DNA of 30,491 bases from Candidatus Microgenomates bacterium (lineage in GTDB: Bacteria; Patescibacteria; Microgenomatia; JADHYG01), in contig JADHYG010000006.1 in the NCBI GenBank assembly GCA_016782545.1, positions 1 through 30,491 of the forward strand, given 5' to 3'. The translations under genes were made by a program, and so were the position numbers. Under the pieces are notes generated by a model that saw nothing but the letters and a program-made list of their open reading frames with translations, did no database searches and was not told where the DNA came from. Below are positions 16,336 through 22,661 of this stretch, piece after piece (within the stretch, counting starts at the first letter, position 1; each line of letters opens with the position of its first letter).

Positions 16336-16338
16336 GCA

Positions 16339-16415
16339 GGGGCCGTAGCTCAACCGGCTAGAGTATCTGCCTGTCACGCAGAAGGTTGCGGGTTCGAGTC
16401 CCGTCGGCCCCGCCA
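16339..16415 (+). tRNA. tRNA-Asp(GTC) with encoded CCA
   Basis: A full cloverleaf: acceptor GGGGCCG/CGGCCCC, anticodon arm TCTGC-CTGTCAC-GCAGA with anticodon GTC, and T-arm GCGGG-TTCGAGT-CCCGT. The discriminator base is G (16412), the main identity base for Asp, followed by CCA at 16413-16415. It is divergent from polX. Confidence 0.97.
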
Positions 16416-16426
16416 ATTTAGATGGG

Positions 16427-16557
16427 AGGTCGCCGGTTTCCCAGTAGTATCTTTCCCGACGAAACGTCGGGATTAGAACTACGGGACCCCGAACCACTAA
16501 AGCAAAATCTACGATTTTGCTAGTTGGTTCTGGGGCAAATCCGGTCGCGACCGCTCT
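16427..16557 (+). other. Nested hairpins inserted in a tRNA T-arm-like remnant (possible structured RNA)
   Basis: The ends, GGTCGCCGGTT (16428-16438) and CAAATCCGGTCGCGACC (16536-16552), join to make a T-arm with a TTCAAAT loop, as if a tRNA 3' part had been split. Between them lies a segment bounded by CCCAG/CTGGG (16440-16444 and 16530-16534). It contains a perfect hairpin TCCCGACG-AAA-CGTCGGGA (16454-16472), itself inside TAGT/ACTA arms, and a long imperfect hairpin (16487-16535) with GCAAAATC/GATTTTGC at its tip. No protein is encoded. It fills most of the gap between tRNA-Asp and the LysM gene. Confidence 0.6.
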
Positions 16558-16636
16558 TATTAACTAGAAAAAACTGCCAAAGAACAGCTCTGCTCGGAAA
16601 GGAGGAGTCTTGATTAAAAATACAAGCGAGTAATCT

Positions 16637-17173
16637 ATGGCAAAAGAAACAAACGATAAAGTTAAATTTACGAGTGAATCATATATTTCTATGGCCTTAG
16701 GGCTTTTAGTTGTTATTGTCGTCGGTGTTTTAATTTTCAACTTTTTTAAAGCAGGCACTGGAGAAGAAAAAATATCTGAAGGAGAAGTAATCACAGGTGA
16801 AGAAACTGAGGCTGAATCAGAGGCTTCTTTGCCCACAACTCATAAAGTCGTGGCTGGTGAAACAACTTGGCTAATTGCCGAGAAATATTTTGAAAGCGGC
16901 TATAATTGGGTAGATATTGCCGAAGCAAATAATCTTCAGAATCCAGATTATCTTGAAATCGGACAAGAACTTAAAATTCCAGAAGCAGAAAAACGAGTAC
17001 CAACAGCACCAATAACCAGTGAGTCTTATACTGTTGCTAAGGGCGACAATCTTTGGAGTATTGCTGTTCGTGCCTACAACAATGGATTTGCTTGGACAAA
17101 AATTGCTGAAGCCAATAATCTTGTTAATCCTAGTTTTATTCACGCCGGTAATATTTTGTCCATTCCAAGATAA
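16637..17173 (+). CDS. Membrane-anchored protein with two LysM domains
   Basis: A 178-residue protein. A short charged N-terminus and one membrane helix (about 20-38) lead to an acidic Glu-rich linker. Two LysM domains follow: about 67-113 (HKVVAGETTWLIAEKYF ... LEIGQELKIP) and about 130-178 (YTVAKGDNLWSIAVRAY ... IHAGNILSIPR). LysM binds N-acetylglucosamine polymers, so it probably attaches to peptidoglycan outside the membrane. No enzyme domain is present. An in-frame TAA lies six bases before the ATG. The only strong ribosome binding site (GGAGG, 16601-16605) is about 30 bases upstream, next to a possible seven-codon TTG-started leader ORF at 16610-16633. Confidence 0.92.
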   Translation: MAKETNDKVKFTSESYISMALGLLVVIVVGVLIFNFFKAGTGEEKISEGEVITGEETEAESEASLPTTHKVVAGETTWLIAEKYFESGYNWVDIAEANNLQNPDYLEIGQELKIPEAEKRVPTAPITSESYTVAKGDNLWSIAVRAYNNGFAWTKIAEANNLVNPSFIHAGNILSIPR

Positions 17174-17196
17174 AACAAAATTAGAAATTATTCATT

Positions 17197-17272
17197 TGTC
17201 ATTCCGCACTTGATGCGGAATCTATACAAATAGAGTCTATTTATATAGATTCCTGCTTTCGCAGAAATGACA
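17197..17272. repeat. TGTCATTC palindromic element, full copy A
   Basis: A 76-bp element bounded by TGTCATT and AATGACA. It has a left hairpin (TTCCGCA/TGCGGAA), a centre with TCTATA/TATAGA, and a right hairpin (TTCCTGC/GCAGAA). The order matches the element at 19763-19826 although the hairpin sequences differ. It lies 24 bp after the LysM gene. Confidence 0.8.
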
Positions 17273-17332
17273 TTATGTAAATTTCTATTGATGTTGTCTA
17301 CACTGAGGAGTGAAACGACGAAAAAAGTTTAC

Positions 17333-17359
17333 ACTGAATCCTGCAAAGCAGGATGAAGT
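17333..17359. repeat. Hairpin before tRNA-Gly
   Basis: ATCCTGC-AAA-GCAGGAT (17338-17354) is enclosed by CACT/AGTG arms. Nearby ACTGAGGAGTGAAACGACGA at 17299-17318 looks like another dispersed repeat fragment. This covers the stretch between element A and tRNA-Gly; no gene is seen there. Confidence 0.5.
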
Positions 17360-17430
17360 GCGGGATTAGTTGAGTGACTCAACGCTACCTTCCCAAGGTA
17401 GAAAGACGGGTTTGATTCCCGTATCCCGCT
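17360..17430 (+). tRNA. tRNA-Gly(CCC) with unusual D and T loops
   Basis: Cloverleaf: acceptor GCGGGAT/ATCCCGC, D-arm GTTG-AGTGACT-CAAC, anticodon arm CTACC-TTCCCAA-GGTAG (anticodon CCC), T-arm ACGGG-TTTGATT-CCCGT, and discriminator T, as expected for bacterial Gly. No CCA is encoded. The D loop has A at position 19 and the T loop has T at 56, replacing the near-universal G19-C56 tertiary pair with A-U; position 21 is T rather than A. It could be a normal minor tRNA or one with a special role. Confidence 0.88.
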
Positions 17431-17450
17431 CAAAATTTCTTATGGAATAC

Positions 17451-17484
17451 AGAAGGTCGCCCCGCAATGCGGGGTATCCCGCTC
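17451..17484 (+). repeat. tRNA 3'-end-like fragment interrupted by a hairpin
   Basis: AGGTCGC is followed by a hairpin CCCCGCAATGCGGGG (17459-17473) and then TATCCCGCTC. GTATCCCGCTC at 17474-17484 repeats the last 11 bases of the tRNA-Gly region (17421-17431). The flanks AGGTCGCC and CCGCTCTTA are the same as those around the larger structure after tRNA-Asp. Confidence 0.55.
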
Positions 17485-17502
17485 TTAGGAGTTTAAACAA
17501 CC

Positions 17503-17540
17503 AAAACAGAAACGGAAATTGATTTCCGCTTCTGTTTTTT
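17503..17540. terminator. Bidirectional intrinsic terminator between tRNA-Gly and the pilin gene
   Basis: A 12-bp stem CAGAAACGGAAA/TTTCCGCTTCTG (17507-17518 and 17523-17534) with a TTGA loop is followed by TTTTTT on the plus strand. It is preceded by AAAA, giving TTTT on the minus strand. The one non-Watson-Crick position is a G-U wobble on the minus strand. It ends both the LysM/tRNA-Gly and the pilin transcripts. Confidence 0.85.
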
Positions 17541-17559
17541 AATTAATTTCCAAAATTAC

Positions 17560-18018
17560 TTATCGAGAAACACTAATCGCTCCCCCCTCAGCATCACAAG
17601 CAGTTATGGTAACAATTCCCGCGGCGGTTGTTTCAATACTGTAGTGAGTTTCCAATGAGCCTACAGCTAAGGACGGGTCAATGGGAATTGACTTAAGATA
17701 GGCGGCCAAAGGCGTTGACAAATCAAGACAGGTTGCTACTGCTCCACAGCCATCATCCGCACATCCTGTTGCCGCTGAACCAAGCTGGGTTTGGGCCATA
17801 CCCGTTGTCACTCCAGTCGGATAGCCTTCATTGTCAACCAGATATTCATGAACGGCGGTTAAAATGGTATTGGCATCACTCCAGCGGCGGGTATCTCGGG
17901 CATCAGCTAAACGACCAGCTGGATTTAAAGCGGCAAAAACAACCACGGCCAAAACTGCTAAAATACCAATGACCACCAAAAGTTCAATTAAAGTAAAACC
18001 TTTTCGAGTTAATTTCAT
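17560..18018 (-). CDS. Type IV major pilin-like prepilin
   Basis: A 152-residue prepilin with a short basic leader and class III signal (KLTRKG / FTLIELLVVIGILAVLAVVVFAALNP), so cleavage by PilD-type peptidase after Gly7 and N-methylation of Phe are expected. The globular part has four Cys (GCADDGCGAVATC and TACDAEGG) that may form disulfides, and ends SVSR. It is the last gene of the pil locus, has its own leader and possible promoter, and is followed by a strong terminator, which fits high separate expression of the main fibre subunit. The start MKLTRKG is chosen because AGAGGGGGTGA (18036-18026) lies seven bases upstream; an ATG at 18039 would lie next to that binding site. Confidence 0.94.
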   Translation of the reverse strand: MKLTRKGFTLIELLVVIGILAVLAVVVFAALNPAGRLADARDTRRWSDANTILTAVHEYLVDNEGYPTGVTTGMAQTQLGSAATGCADDGCGAVATCLDLSTPLAAYLKSIPIDPSLAVGSLETHYSIETTAAGIVTITACDAEGGAISVSR

Positions 18019-18025
18019 TTTTCTT

Positions 18026-18160
18026 TCACCCCCTCTCATTAGAAAATGTTAATTATTATGAATTTATTGAGTAATAATTTTACAGTTTCTTATGCCCTGC
18101 ATACGCGCCCTTCGTGGGTGAGGACGTAGACCTCAACGCGAAGTAAGCGTTGTGCGGGGC
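18026..18160 (-). promoter_or_regulatory. Structured leader element, copy 2 (upstream of the pilin gene)
   Basis: Same layout as the element before lemA. The 65-nt rod lies at 18159-18095 (extendable by one G-C pair to 18160-18094), the second hairpin pairs AGAAACTGT (18090-18082) with ACATTTTCT (18049-18041), and the ribosome binding site is at 18036-18026. The core CTTCGCGTTGAGGTCTACGT is unchanged, while nine of 65 positions differ. Three pairs change on both sides (outermost pair, sixth pair, and the ATGC/GCAT helix to ACGC/GCGT). Two further changes keep pairing only as G-U on the plus strand. Confidence 0.7.
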
Positions 18161-18165
18161 CATTC

Positions 18166-18195
18166 ATTTTAATCCTCTCTACTCTTTCCCCACAA
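18166..18195 (-). promoter_or_regulatory. Possible promoter of the pilin gene
   Basis: Minus strand TTGTGG (18195-18190), 18-base spacer, TAAAAT (18171-18166), overlapping the end of the upstream PilM-like gene. The predicted start near 18159 is the first paired base of the structured leader. Confidence 0.45.
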
Positions 18196-19744
18196 TCACC
18201 ACTGCATCTACCCCCTCTTCTTCAGGCAGTAAATTCTTTTCACTACTTACAGTGTAGTCATCTTTAAGATCATTTGTCAAGTCAGAAAAAAGTCCTTCTT
18301 TTTCTTCTTTAACCTGAATGACTGTTTCTTCATAATCAAAAGAGTCAGCATTGCCTGTTTCAACAATTTCATAGCCTAATCCTTCAAGAATTTCAGCCAC
18401 TTCTCCTGCTTTTCCGGCGATGCCGCTACCATTAAGAATTTTGATTTTAAAATCTTTCCGCGCAATTTCCGTAGTTGGAGTCGGCTCATCTTCTTCTGTT
18501 GCTGGCTGAACAGTAGGCGAGGTTGTGTCTGCCTGTTCTTCTGTTTCTTTAACAGAAGGTTTTTTAACAAAAAAGTAAATACCGGAAAAAGTTAAAAGAG
18601 AAACAATAATAATCACTAAAAGCCATTTTAATCTCAAAAGACCACCCAAAAATCTAGAAAAAACTGATTTTTTTTCAGGTTTTTCTTGTTCTTTTATTTC
18701 TTCTGGTTTTTCTTCTTCACCTTGTTTAACCTCTTTTCCTTCTTTAATTGTCTCTTCTTCTTCTTTACTCTCCTTTATTTCATCCTTTTTTTCTTCTTCT
18801 TTCTTTTCTTGATCGTTTTGTTCTTCAAGCTTTATCAATAAGTCTTTGCTTTTTTTCAATAAATTCAAGGCTTCTTTTTTCTGACTTAAAAGAGAAAGAC
18901 CCAAAACATTAATAAATAAAGTAGGAGGCAGATCACCAACATTAAAATGCAAAGAGGCTTTCTTTAGCTTGTCTTCTAAGATTTTATCTATTTTTGTGGT
19001 CCATACCTCTATTTCTTTAGAAAAAGCCTCTCCATCAATCTCTAAACTGCCTCCTCCGCCAAGAATAATTCTTTTAACCTCTTTTTCATGTTTTTCTTTT
19101 AAGAAACTAACTGCTTTTTTAACCTCTTCTTTTAAAAGTTTTGTTTCTACTGGTTCATTAAGAGTTAAAAATGGTCCAAATCTGTCAAAAAAAGAAAATG
19201 TTGAAGTCTGACTGCCAATATCAATATATAAAAGTACTTCGTCCTTAACAACCGTTTCCCTAAAAATTTCAAAAGCAGCCAAAGATTCAGAAACAGCAAA
19301 AATTGGTGTTAATTTTAAAGCCTTAAAAATCTTTAAATATCCAGCTAAAATCTTTGTGGGAACAGCTAAAAAAAGAATTTCTTTTCCCTTTTCTGTTTCA
19401 TTAACTACTTTAAAATCATAAATCAATTCTTCAAAATCATAAGGAACAATTTCCAATATTTTTTCTTTAAGAAAAGGCTCTAAAGCAGAATGGGCAATAT
19501 CTGAGGCTAGCTGGACGCGGCAGGTAAATGTTCTTAAGTCCGGAAGAGTAAAATTAATTTTTCCTTTTTTTACTAATTCACTGATTTTCTTGGTTAACTT
19601 TTCTGTATCTAAAATTTCACCGCTTTTGACCACGCCTTGTTCCAACTCAACTCTTCCAGACGAAGAAACTTTAGTTTTGCCCATTAAACTCTTTTTAAGA
19701 TTTAAGACTTCAATTGAACTGTCAGAAATATCAATATTAAACAT
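18179..19744 (-). CDS. PilM-like ATPase fused to a membrane helix and LytR_C domain
   Basis: A 521-residue protein with three parts. Residues about 1-300 are an actin-like PilM domain (MFNIDISDSSIEVLNLKK at the start, LYIDIGSQTSTFSFFDRFGP, ILGGGGSLEIDG, FINVLGLSLL at the end). A Glu/Lys-rich linker follows (about 303-370). After one membrane helix (about 382-402) comes a LytR_C domain (FKIKILNGSGIAGKAGEVAEILEGLGYEIV ... VDAVVIVGK). PilM normally sits inside the cell and recruits PilN/PilO; no PilN/PilO genes are seen, so the fused helix and outer LytR_C domain may anchor it and touch the cell wall. An upstream ATG at 19768 is rejected because its extra codons approach the palindromic element at 19763. 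Confidence 0.85.
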   Translation of the reverse strand: MFNIDISDSSIEVLNLKKSLMGKTKVSSSGRVELEQGVVKSGEILDTEKLTKKISELVKKGKINFTLPDLRTFTCRVQLASDIAHSALEPFLKEKILEIVPYDFEELIYDFKVVNETEKGKEILFLAVPTKILAGYLKIFKALKLTPIFAVSESLAAFEIFRETVVKDEVLLYIDIGSQTSTFSFFDRFGPFLTLNEPVETKLLKEEVKKAVSFLKEKHEKEVKRIILGGGGSLEIDGEAFSKEIEVWTTKIDKILEDKLKKASLHFNVGDLPPTLFINVLGLSLLSQKKEALNLLKKSKDLLIKLEEQNDQEKKEEEKKDEIKESKEEEETIKEGKEVKQGEEEKPEEIKEQEKPEKKSVFSRFLGGLLRLKWLLVIIIVSLLTFSGIYFFVKKPSVKETEEQADTTSPTVQPATEEDEPTPTTEIARKDFKIKILNGSGIAGKAGEVAEILEGLGYEIVETGNADSFDYEETVIQVKEEKEGLFSDLTNDLKDDYTVSSEKNLLPEEEGVDAVVIVGKE

Positions 19745-19762
19745 ATTTAATATCAACCACCT

Positions 19763-19826
19763 TGTCATCCTGAACTTGATTCAGGATCTATAATTATATA
19801 GATTCCGAAATAAATTCGGAATGACA
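19763..19826. repeat. TGTCATTC palindromic element, full copy B
   Basis: A 64-bp element bounded by TGTCAT and ATGACA. It has hairpins TCCTGAA/TTCAGGA and TTCCGAA/TTCGGAA and a centre TCTATAATTATATAGA. It fills most of the 90-bp gap between the PilX-like gene and the PilM-like gene. Confidence 0.85.
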
Positions 19827-19834
19827 TAAAGGTA

Positions 19835-20209
19835 CTATTCTATCTCTAACCAAGAAATTAATTCAGTTTGATTGCAAACTCTTCTTATTTTTGCCTCAAC
19901 TTTTCTTGCATGGCCATCTTTTAATCCTGAAGCAACCACCGTCCAATCTTCGCTATTCTCTTGTACTACTATAGTACATTGACCTTCAGGAAAATTCAAG
20001 AGGCCGCCATTATATAATGGGTTACTGCTAAAACGCAGAAGCGCTTCTTCAAGACAACCTTCAACAAAAAAAAGAGCTTCTTCACCTTTTTTAACTGCAT
20101 AACCCATTTGACTTTCAGAAATGCTTAAAATACTAACTGATATCGTCACTGCCAAAACTACAGCAGAAATTACCAAAAGACTTGAAAAAGCAATATAGCC
20201 TTTTTTCAT
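19835..20209 (-). CDS. PilX-like minor pilus component
   Basis: A 124-residue protein with a hydrophobic N-terminal helix (KKGYIAFSSLLVISAVVLAVTISVSIL) followed by SESQMGYAVKKGEEALFFVEGCLEEALLRF. This is the helix pattern of PilX/GspK-type components, which lack the standard GFTLIE signal. Three Cys (CLEE, QCTI, VCNQ) are present. Its ATG overlaps the stop of the preceding PilW-like gene by four bases (ATGA). It probably helps start pilus assembly with the other minor pilins; the family assignment rests on layout and position. Confidence 0.7.
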   Translation of the reverse strand: MKKGYIAFSSLLVISAVVLAVTISVSILSISESQMGYAVKKGEEALFFVEGCLEEALLRFSSNPLYNGGLLNFPEGQCTIVVQENSEDWTVVASGLKDGHARKVEAKIRRVCNQTELISWLEIE

Positions 20210-20727
20210 TGATTACTCCTTAATTCAACCGTGGTTTCAATGGCCCCTTCTTTGTCCCATTCTTGTCTGTCATTTGAATTTTTATACCTTAAAGCAAGAC
20301 TGAATTTGACATTTTTGGATTTTTGATCGTCAGAGCTTAAATTAGTAAATAAAAGCTCCGTCACTTCTACTTTATCACTGTTTAAGTCACTAGTCTGTTC
20401 GCCTTGAGTAATTTGGACTGTTTGATCAATCAAAGAAATGGTCGTTGTTCCGATAAGACCACTGTCAAGTTCTATAGAATTACTACTAATATTGTTAATT
20501 TCTTGGGCATTTCTGATTTCAGCCTGAATCCTTCCAGAAACAAATCTTAAATTCTCACTTACTTCTTGTTGAACAGTTGATTTAACCTGACCATAAATAA
20601 CATTCCAGGCAAAATAAACAGCACTGGTTAAAAAAATCGAAACCAAAGCCGTGTAAAGAATCAGCTCGATAAATGTAAAGCCTTTCTCTTTTTTACTGTG
20701 GTTGAACAACAAAAAGCTCTCCTTCAT
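20206..20727 (-). CDS. PilW/PilJ-like minor prepilin
   Basis: A 173-residue prepilin. The signal KKEKGFTFIELILYTALVSIFLTSAVYFAWNV is near the N-terminus, followed by a helix with RIQAEIRNAQEINNI, typical of PilW/GspJ-type minor pilins, and a beta-rich region. The start MKESFLLFNHSKKEKG is chosen because AGGGAG lies a few bases upstream; it overlaps the 3' end of the LVIVD prepilin gene by 35 bases in a different frame. An ATG 23 codons further up is possible but would give an atypically long leader. Confidence 0.82.
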   Translation of the reverse strand: MKESFLLFNHSKKEKGFTFIELILYTALVSIFLTSAVYFAWNVIYGQVKSTVQQEVSENLRFVSGRIQAEIRNAQEINNISSNSIELDSGLIGTTTISLIDQTVQITQGEQTSDLNSDKVEVTELLFTNLSSDDQKSKNVKFSLALRYKNSNDRQEWDKEGAIETTVELRSNQ

Positions 20728-22231
20728 TTCTCCCTGTGGCCACATAAGCCAAACATTGGTAAACATAAACCGCGTAAGCTTCACCACCAAGATCAATCGA
20801 AAGAAAAAAATTAGTTGGGTCGTCTAATGATGCCGCCATTAACTGGCTCTGACTCTTTTCTGTTGCTAAAAATATGTATCCTTCATAAATGAAAACGTCA
20901 TTAACGTCAGCCGCCATCTCAACCGAGCCTGCTTCAGTGATAAAATCCCCAGGATTCTGACTACAATTATCAAAAGGTGGATTAAGATTTAATACATAAT
21001 ATTCAGCACCTTGACCATTTTTACCAGTGACCACAAATGCCCGGTTCTCCTGGACAAAAACACCATTCCCAAAAGCATCTGCAGAACTTGGCTCGATGTT
21101 GTACCAGCATATAAGCTGAGGGTTGGCGGGATTTGAAATATCTACTATTTGAAGTTCATTGTTGGTATCACTGGTAGCAAGATAGGCATAGTTGCCATCA
21201 ATAAAGATACTATTGACATTGTCGTTAATCGGCGCAGAACCCAAACGAGAAAGGGTAACGTTATAAGGATCACTCGTATCCGCCTCTAAAACAATGAACT
21301 CTTCGCCCTGAGGATTCTTGGCCGTCGAAAAATAAACCTTTGTCCCATCAACCCAAACATCCATCCCGTTTACAGGGTCAACTTTGGTAGCATTATAAAA
21401 ACCTACCTCTTGGGGGTTTTGAGGGTCAGAAACATTAATCACTATTAATTCCTGATCATTTTTATTGGTGGCTAAATAGGCAAAGTTGTCAACAACATAG
21501 ACGGCGTTGACAGTAGCATCAAAATTCAGGGAACCCTTAAGCACAAGCTCCCCTGAGGGGTCGGTAATATCAAAGATATAAAACTCGTCTCCAGAAGGAA
21601 CGGAATAAGTAACAAGATAAGCATATTCGCCGGCAACAAAAACGTCTTGCGCTCCCCTTTTCCCCGCAATGTCACCACTTCCAAGAATGTTGTAATCACT
21701 CCAAAAACAAATACCTGACACCCAATCAGTTAAATAAGTAATCATTTCTACGCTGTTGGAACGAGAGGGTGAAAACTGCCAAAAAACAGTAGAGGTTATT
21801 TTTTTTGCTTCTTCATCCAATGTACCGCCAGATTCGATAATTTCTCCTTCTCCATCCCGATAAACATCGCCAATATTAATTGTTCTGGCAAATTTTCCTC
21901 CTGGTGTTGGGGTTGGACCAAACTGCCAAAGACTTTCATTAATAACCACATCATAATTGCCTGAAATTAAATTAGCAAAGTTTTGATTTTTGATTGAACG
22001 AACCGCCTCCAGTCCTTCAGAAGCTAAAAGAGCGGCTTTAGTTTCTTCTTCTCCTAATCGATTGGCCGAAAAAGCATGAATCACTACTGAACCAGCAACA
22101 GCGACAAGATAAATAAACATTGCTGCCGCCAAAATAACTTCTATAATACTAAAACCTTTTGTTCTTTTATTTTTATGATTTATTGTTTTCATGCTCTCGT
22201 ATTTTAATGCTCTCGTGATTCTATTGAACAT
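20693..22231 (-). CDS. Prepilin with C-terminal LVIVD beta-propeller (putative pilus-tip adhesin)
   Basis: A 512-residue protein. The prepilin signal (NKRTKGFSIIEVILAAAMFIYLVAVAGSVVIHAF) leads to a PilV-like part (EEETKAALLASEGLEAVRSIKNQNF), then about 300 residues of LVIVD repeats: AYLATNKNDQELIVINVSDP, AYLATSDTNNELQIVDIS and similar blades, about six in all, ending AYVATGRNEGELFVVQPQ. Such repeats build a beta-propeller. A fibre-incorporated propeller suggests binding at the pilus tip, perhaps in place of PilY1; that is inference. The start at 22231 overlaps the previous gene and has GAAGGGATGG upstream; MKTINHKN (22192) is an alternative. The leader between the two starts holds REHKN-type repeat sequence. 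Confidence 0.85.
   Translation of the reverse strand: MFNRITRALKYESMKTINHKNKRTKGFSIIEVILAAAMFIYLVAVAGSVVIHAFSANRLGEEETKAALLASEGLEAVRSIKNQNFANLISGNYDVVINESLWQFGPTPTPGGKFARTINIGDVYRDGEGEIIESGGTLDEEAKKITSTVFWQFSPSRSNSVEMITYLTDWVSGICFWSDYNILGSGDIAGKRGAQDVFVAGEYAYLVTYSVPSGDEFYIFDITDPSGELVLKGSLNFDATVNAVYVVDNFAYLATNKNDQELIVINVSDPQNPQEVGFYNATKVDPVNGMDVWVDGTKVYFSTAKNPQGEEFIVLEADTSDPYNVTLSRLGSAPINDNVNSIFIDGNYAYLATSDTNNELQIVDISNPANPQLICWYNIEPSSADAFGNGVFVQENRAFVVTGKNGQGAEYYVLNLNPPFDNCSQNPGDFITEAGSVEMAADVNDVFIYEGYIFLATEKSQSQLMAASLDDPTNFFLSIDLGGEAYAVYVYQCLAYVATGRNEGELFVVQPQ
22160..22217. repeat. REHKN-type repeat at the start of the LVIVD prepilin gene
   Basis: ATGCTCTCGT occurs at 22191-22200 and 22207-22216, with TTTTATGATT and TGTTCTTTTATTTTTATG nearby, all in the plus-strand orientation seen in murT, polX and pilB. 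Here it is read in a different frame and encodes the prepilin leader. Confidence 0.55.
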
Positions 22232-22655
22232 CTACCATCCCTTCTTCATTAAGTATTATTGTTCTTGAACCCGCAGTTGAAGTAATAGAAACTGTCAAGC
22301 CAGAAGATGGTTTGCCGCGAATTTTAGAAAAAGCAATATCGTTCCAGCCGGAAATATTTAAAGAAGGAGAAACTCCAAATTCTTCATCAAACGAATGATC
22401 TTCCCCATAGACATTGCCTTTGAAAAGAACTAATTGACCAGATTCATAATGAACTCCCCACTCTGAGTCTTCTTTACCAGTAAAAGTGTAATTCTGGGCC
22501 TTACGCAATGTTTTCACGAACTTATCAGTGGTATCAGCAAGACGATATTGAAAAAGAAAACGGCTTAAAAAAGGAGACAATAAAGCAGCTAAAATACCCA
22601 TTATAGCCATGACAATCAAAAGCTCAAAAAGAGAAAAACCGGAGTCTTTTTTCAT
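22221..22655 (-). CDS. FimT/GspH-like minor prepilin
   Basis: A 144-residue prepilin with the shortest leader of the set (MKKDSG / FSLFELLIVMAIMGILAALLSPFLSRFL). The GspH/FimT-type body has a helix ADTTDKFVKTLRKAQNYTFTGK and strands WGVHYESGQLVLFKG, ending RTIILNEEGMVDVQ. It follows pilC after six bases. Together with the next three genes it forms the minor-pilin priming set. Confidence 0.88.
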   Translation of the reverse strand: MKKDSGFSLFELLIVMAIMGILAALLSPFLSRFLFQYRLADTTDKFVKTLRKAQNYTFTGKEDSEWGVHYESGQLVLFKGNVYGEDHSFDEEFGVSPSLNISGWNDIAFSKIRGKPSSGLTVSITSTAGSRTIILNEEGMVDVQ

Positions 22656-22661
22656 GAATTT

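Noticed and set aside
16276..16497. N-terminal extension of PolX by 74 codons
   Set aside because: The extra codons run antisense through tRNA-Asp (giving the familiar false GLEPATFCVTG peptide) and through the hairpin region; the family start is at 16275.
17421..17484. Integration site (attL/attR) at tRNA-Gly
   Set aside because: The duplicate is only 11 bases, 53 bp apart, with no integrase or foreign gene block between.
18019..18039. Earlier ATG for the major pilin (MRGGERK extension)
   Set aside because: The codons are the ribosome binding site itself; MKLTRKG is the normal prepilin leader.
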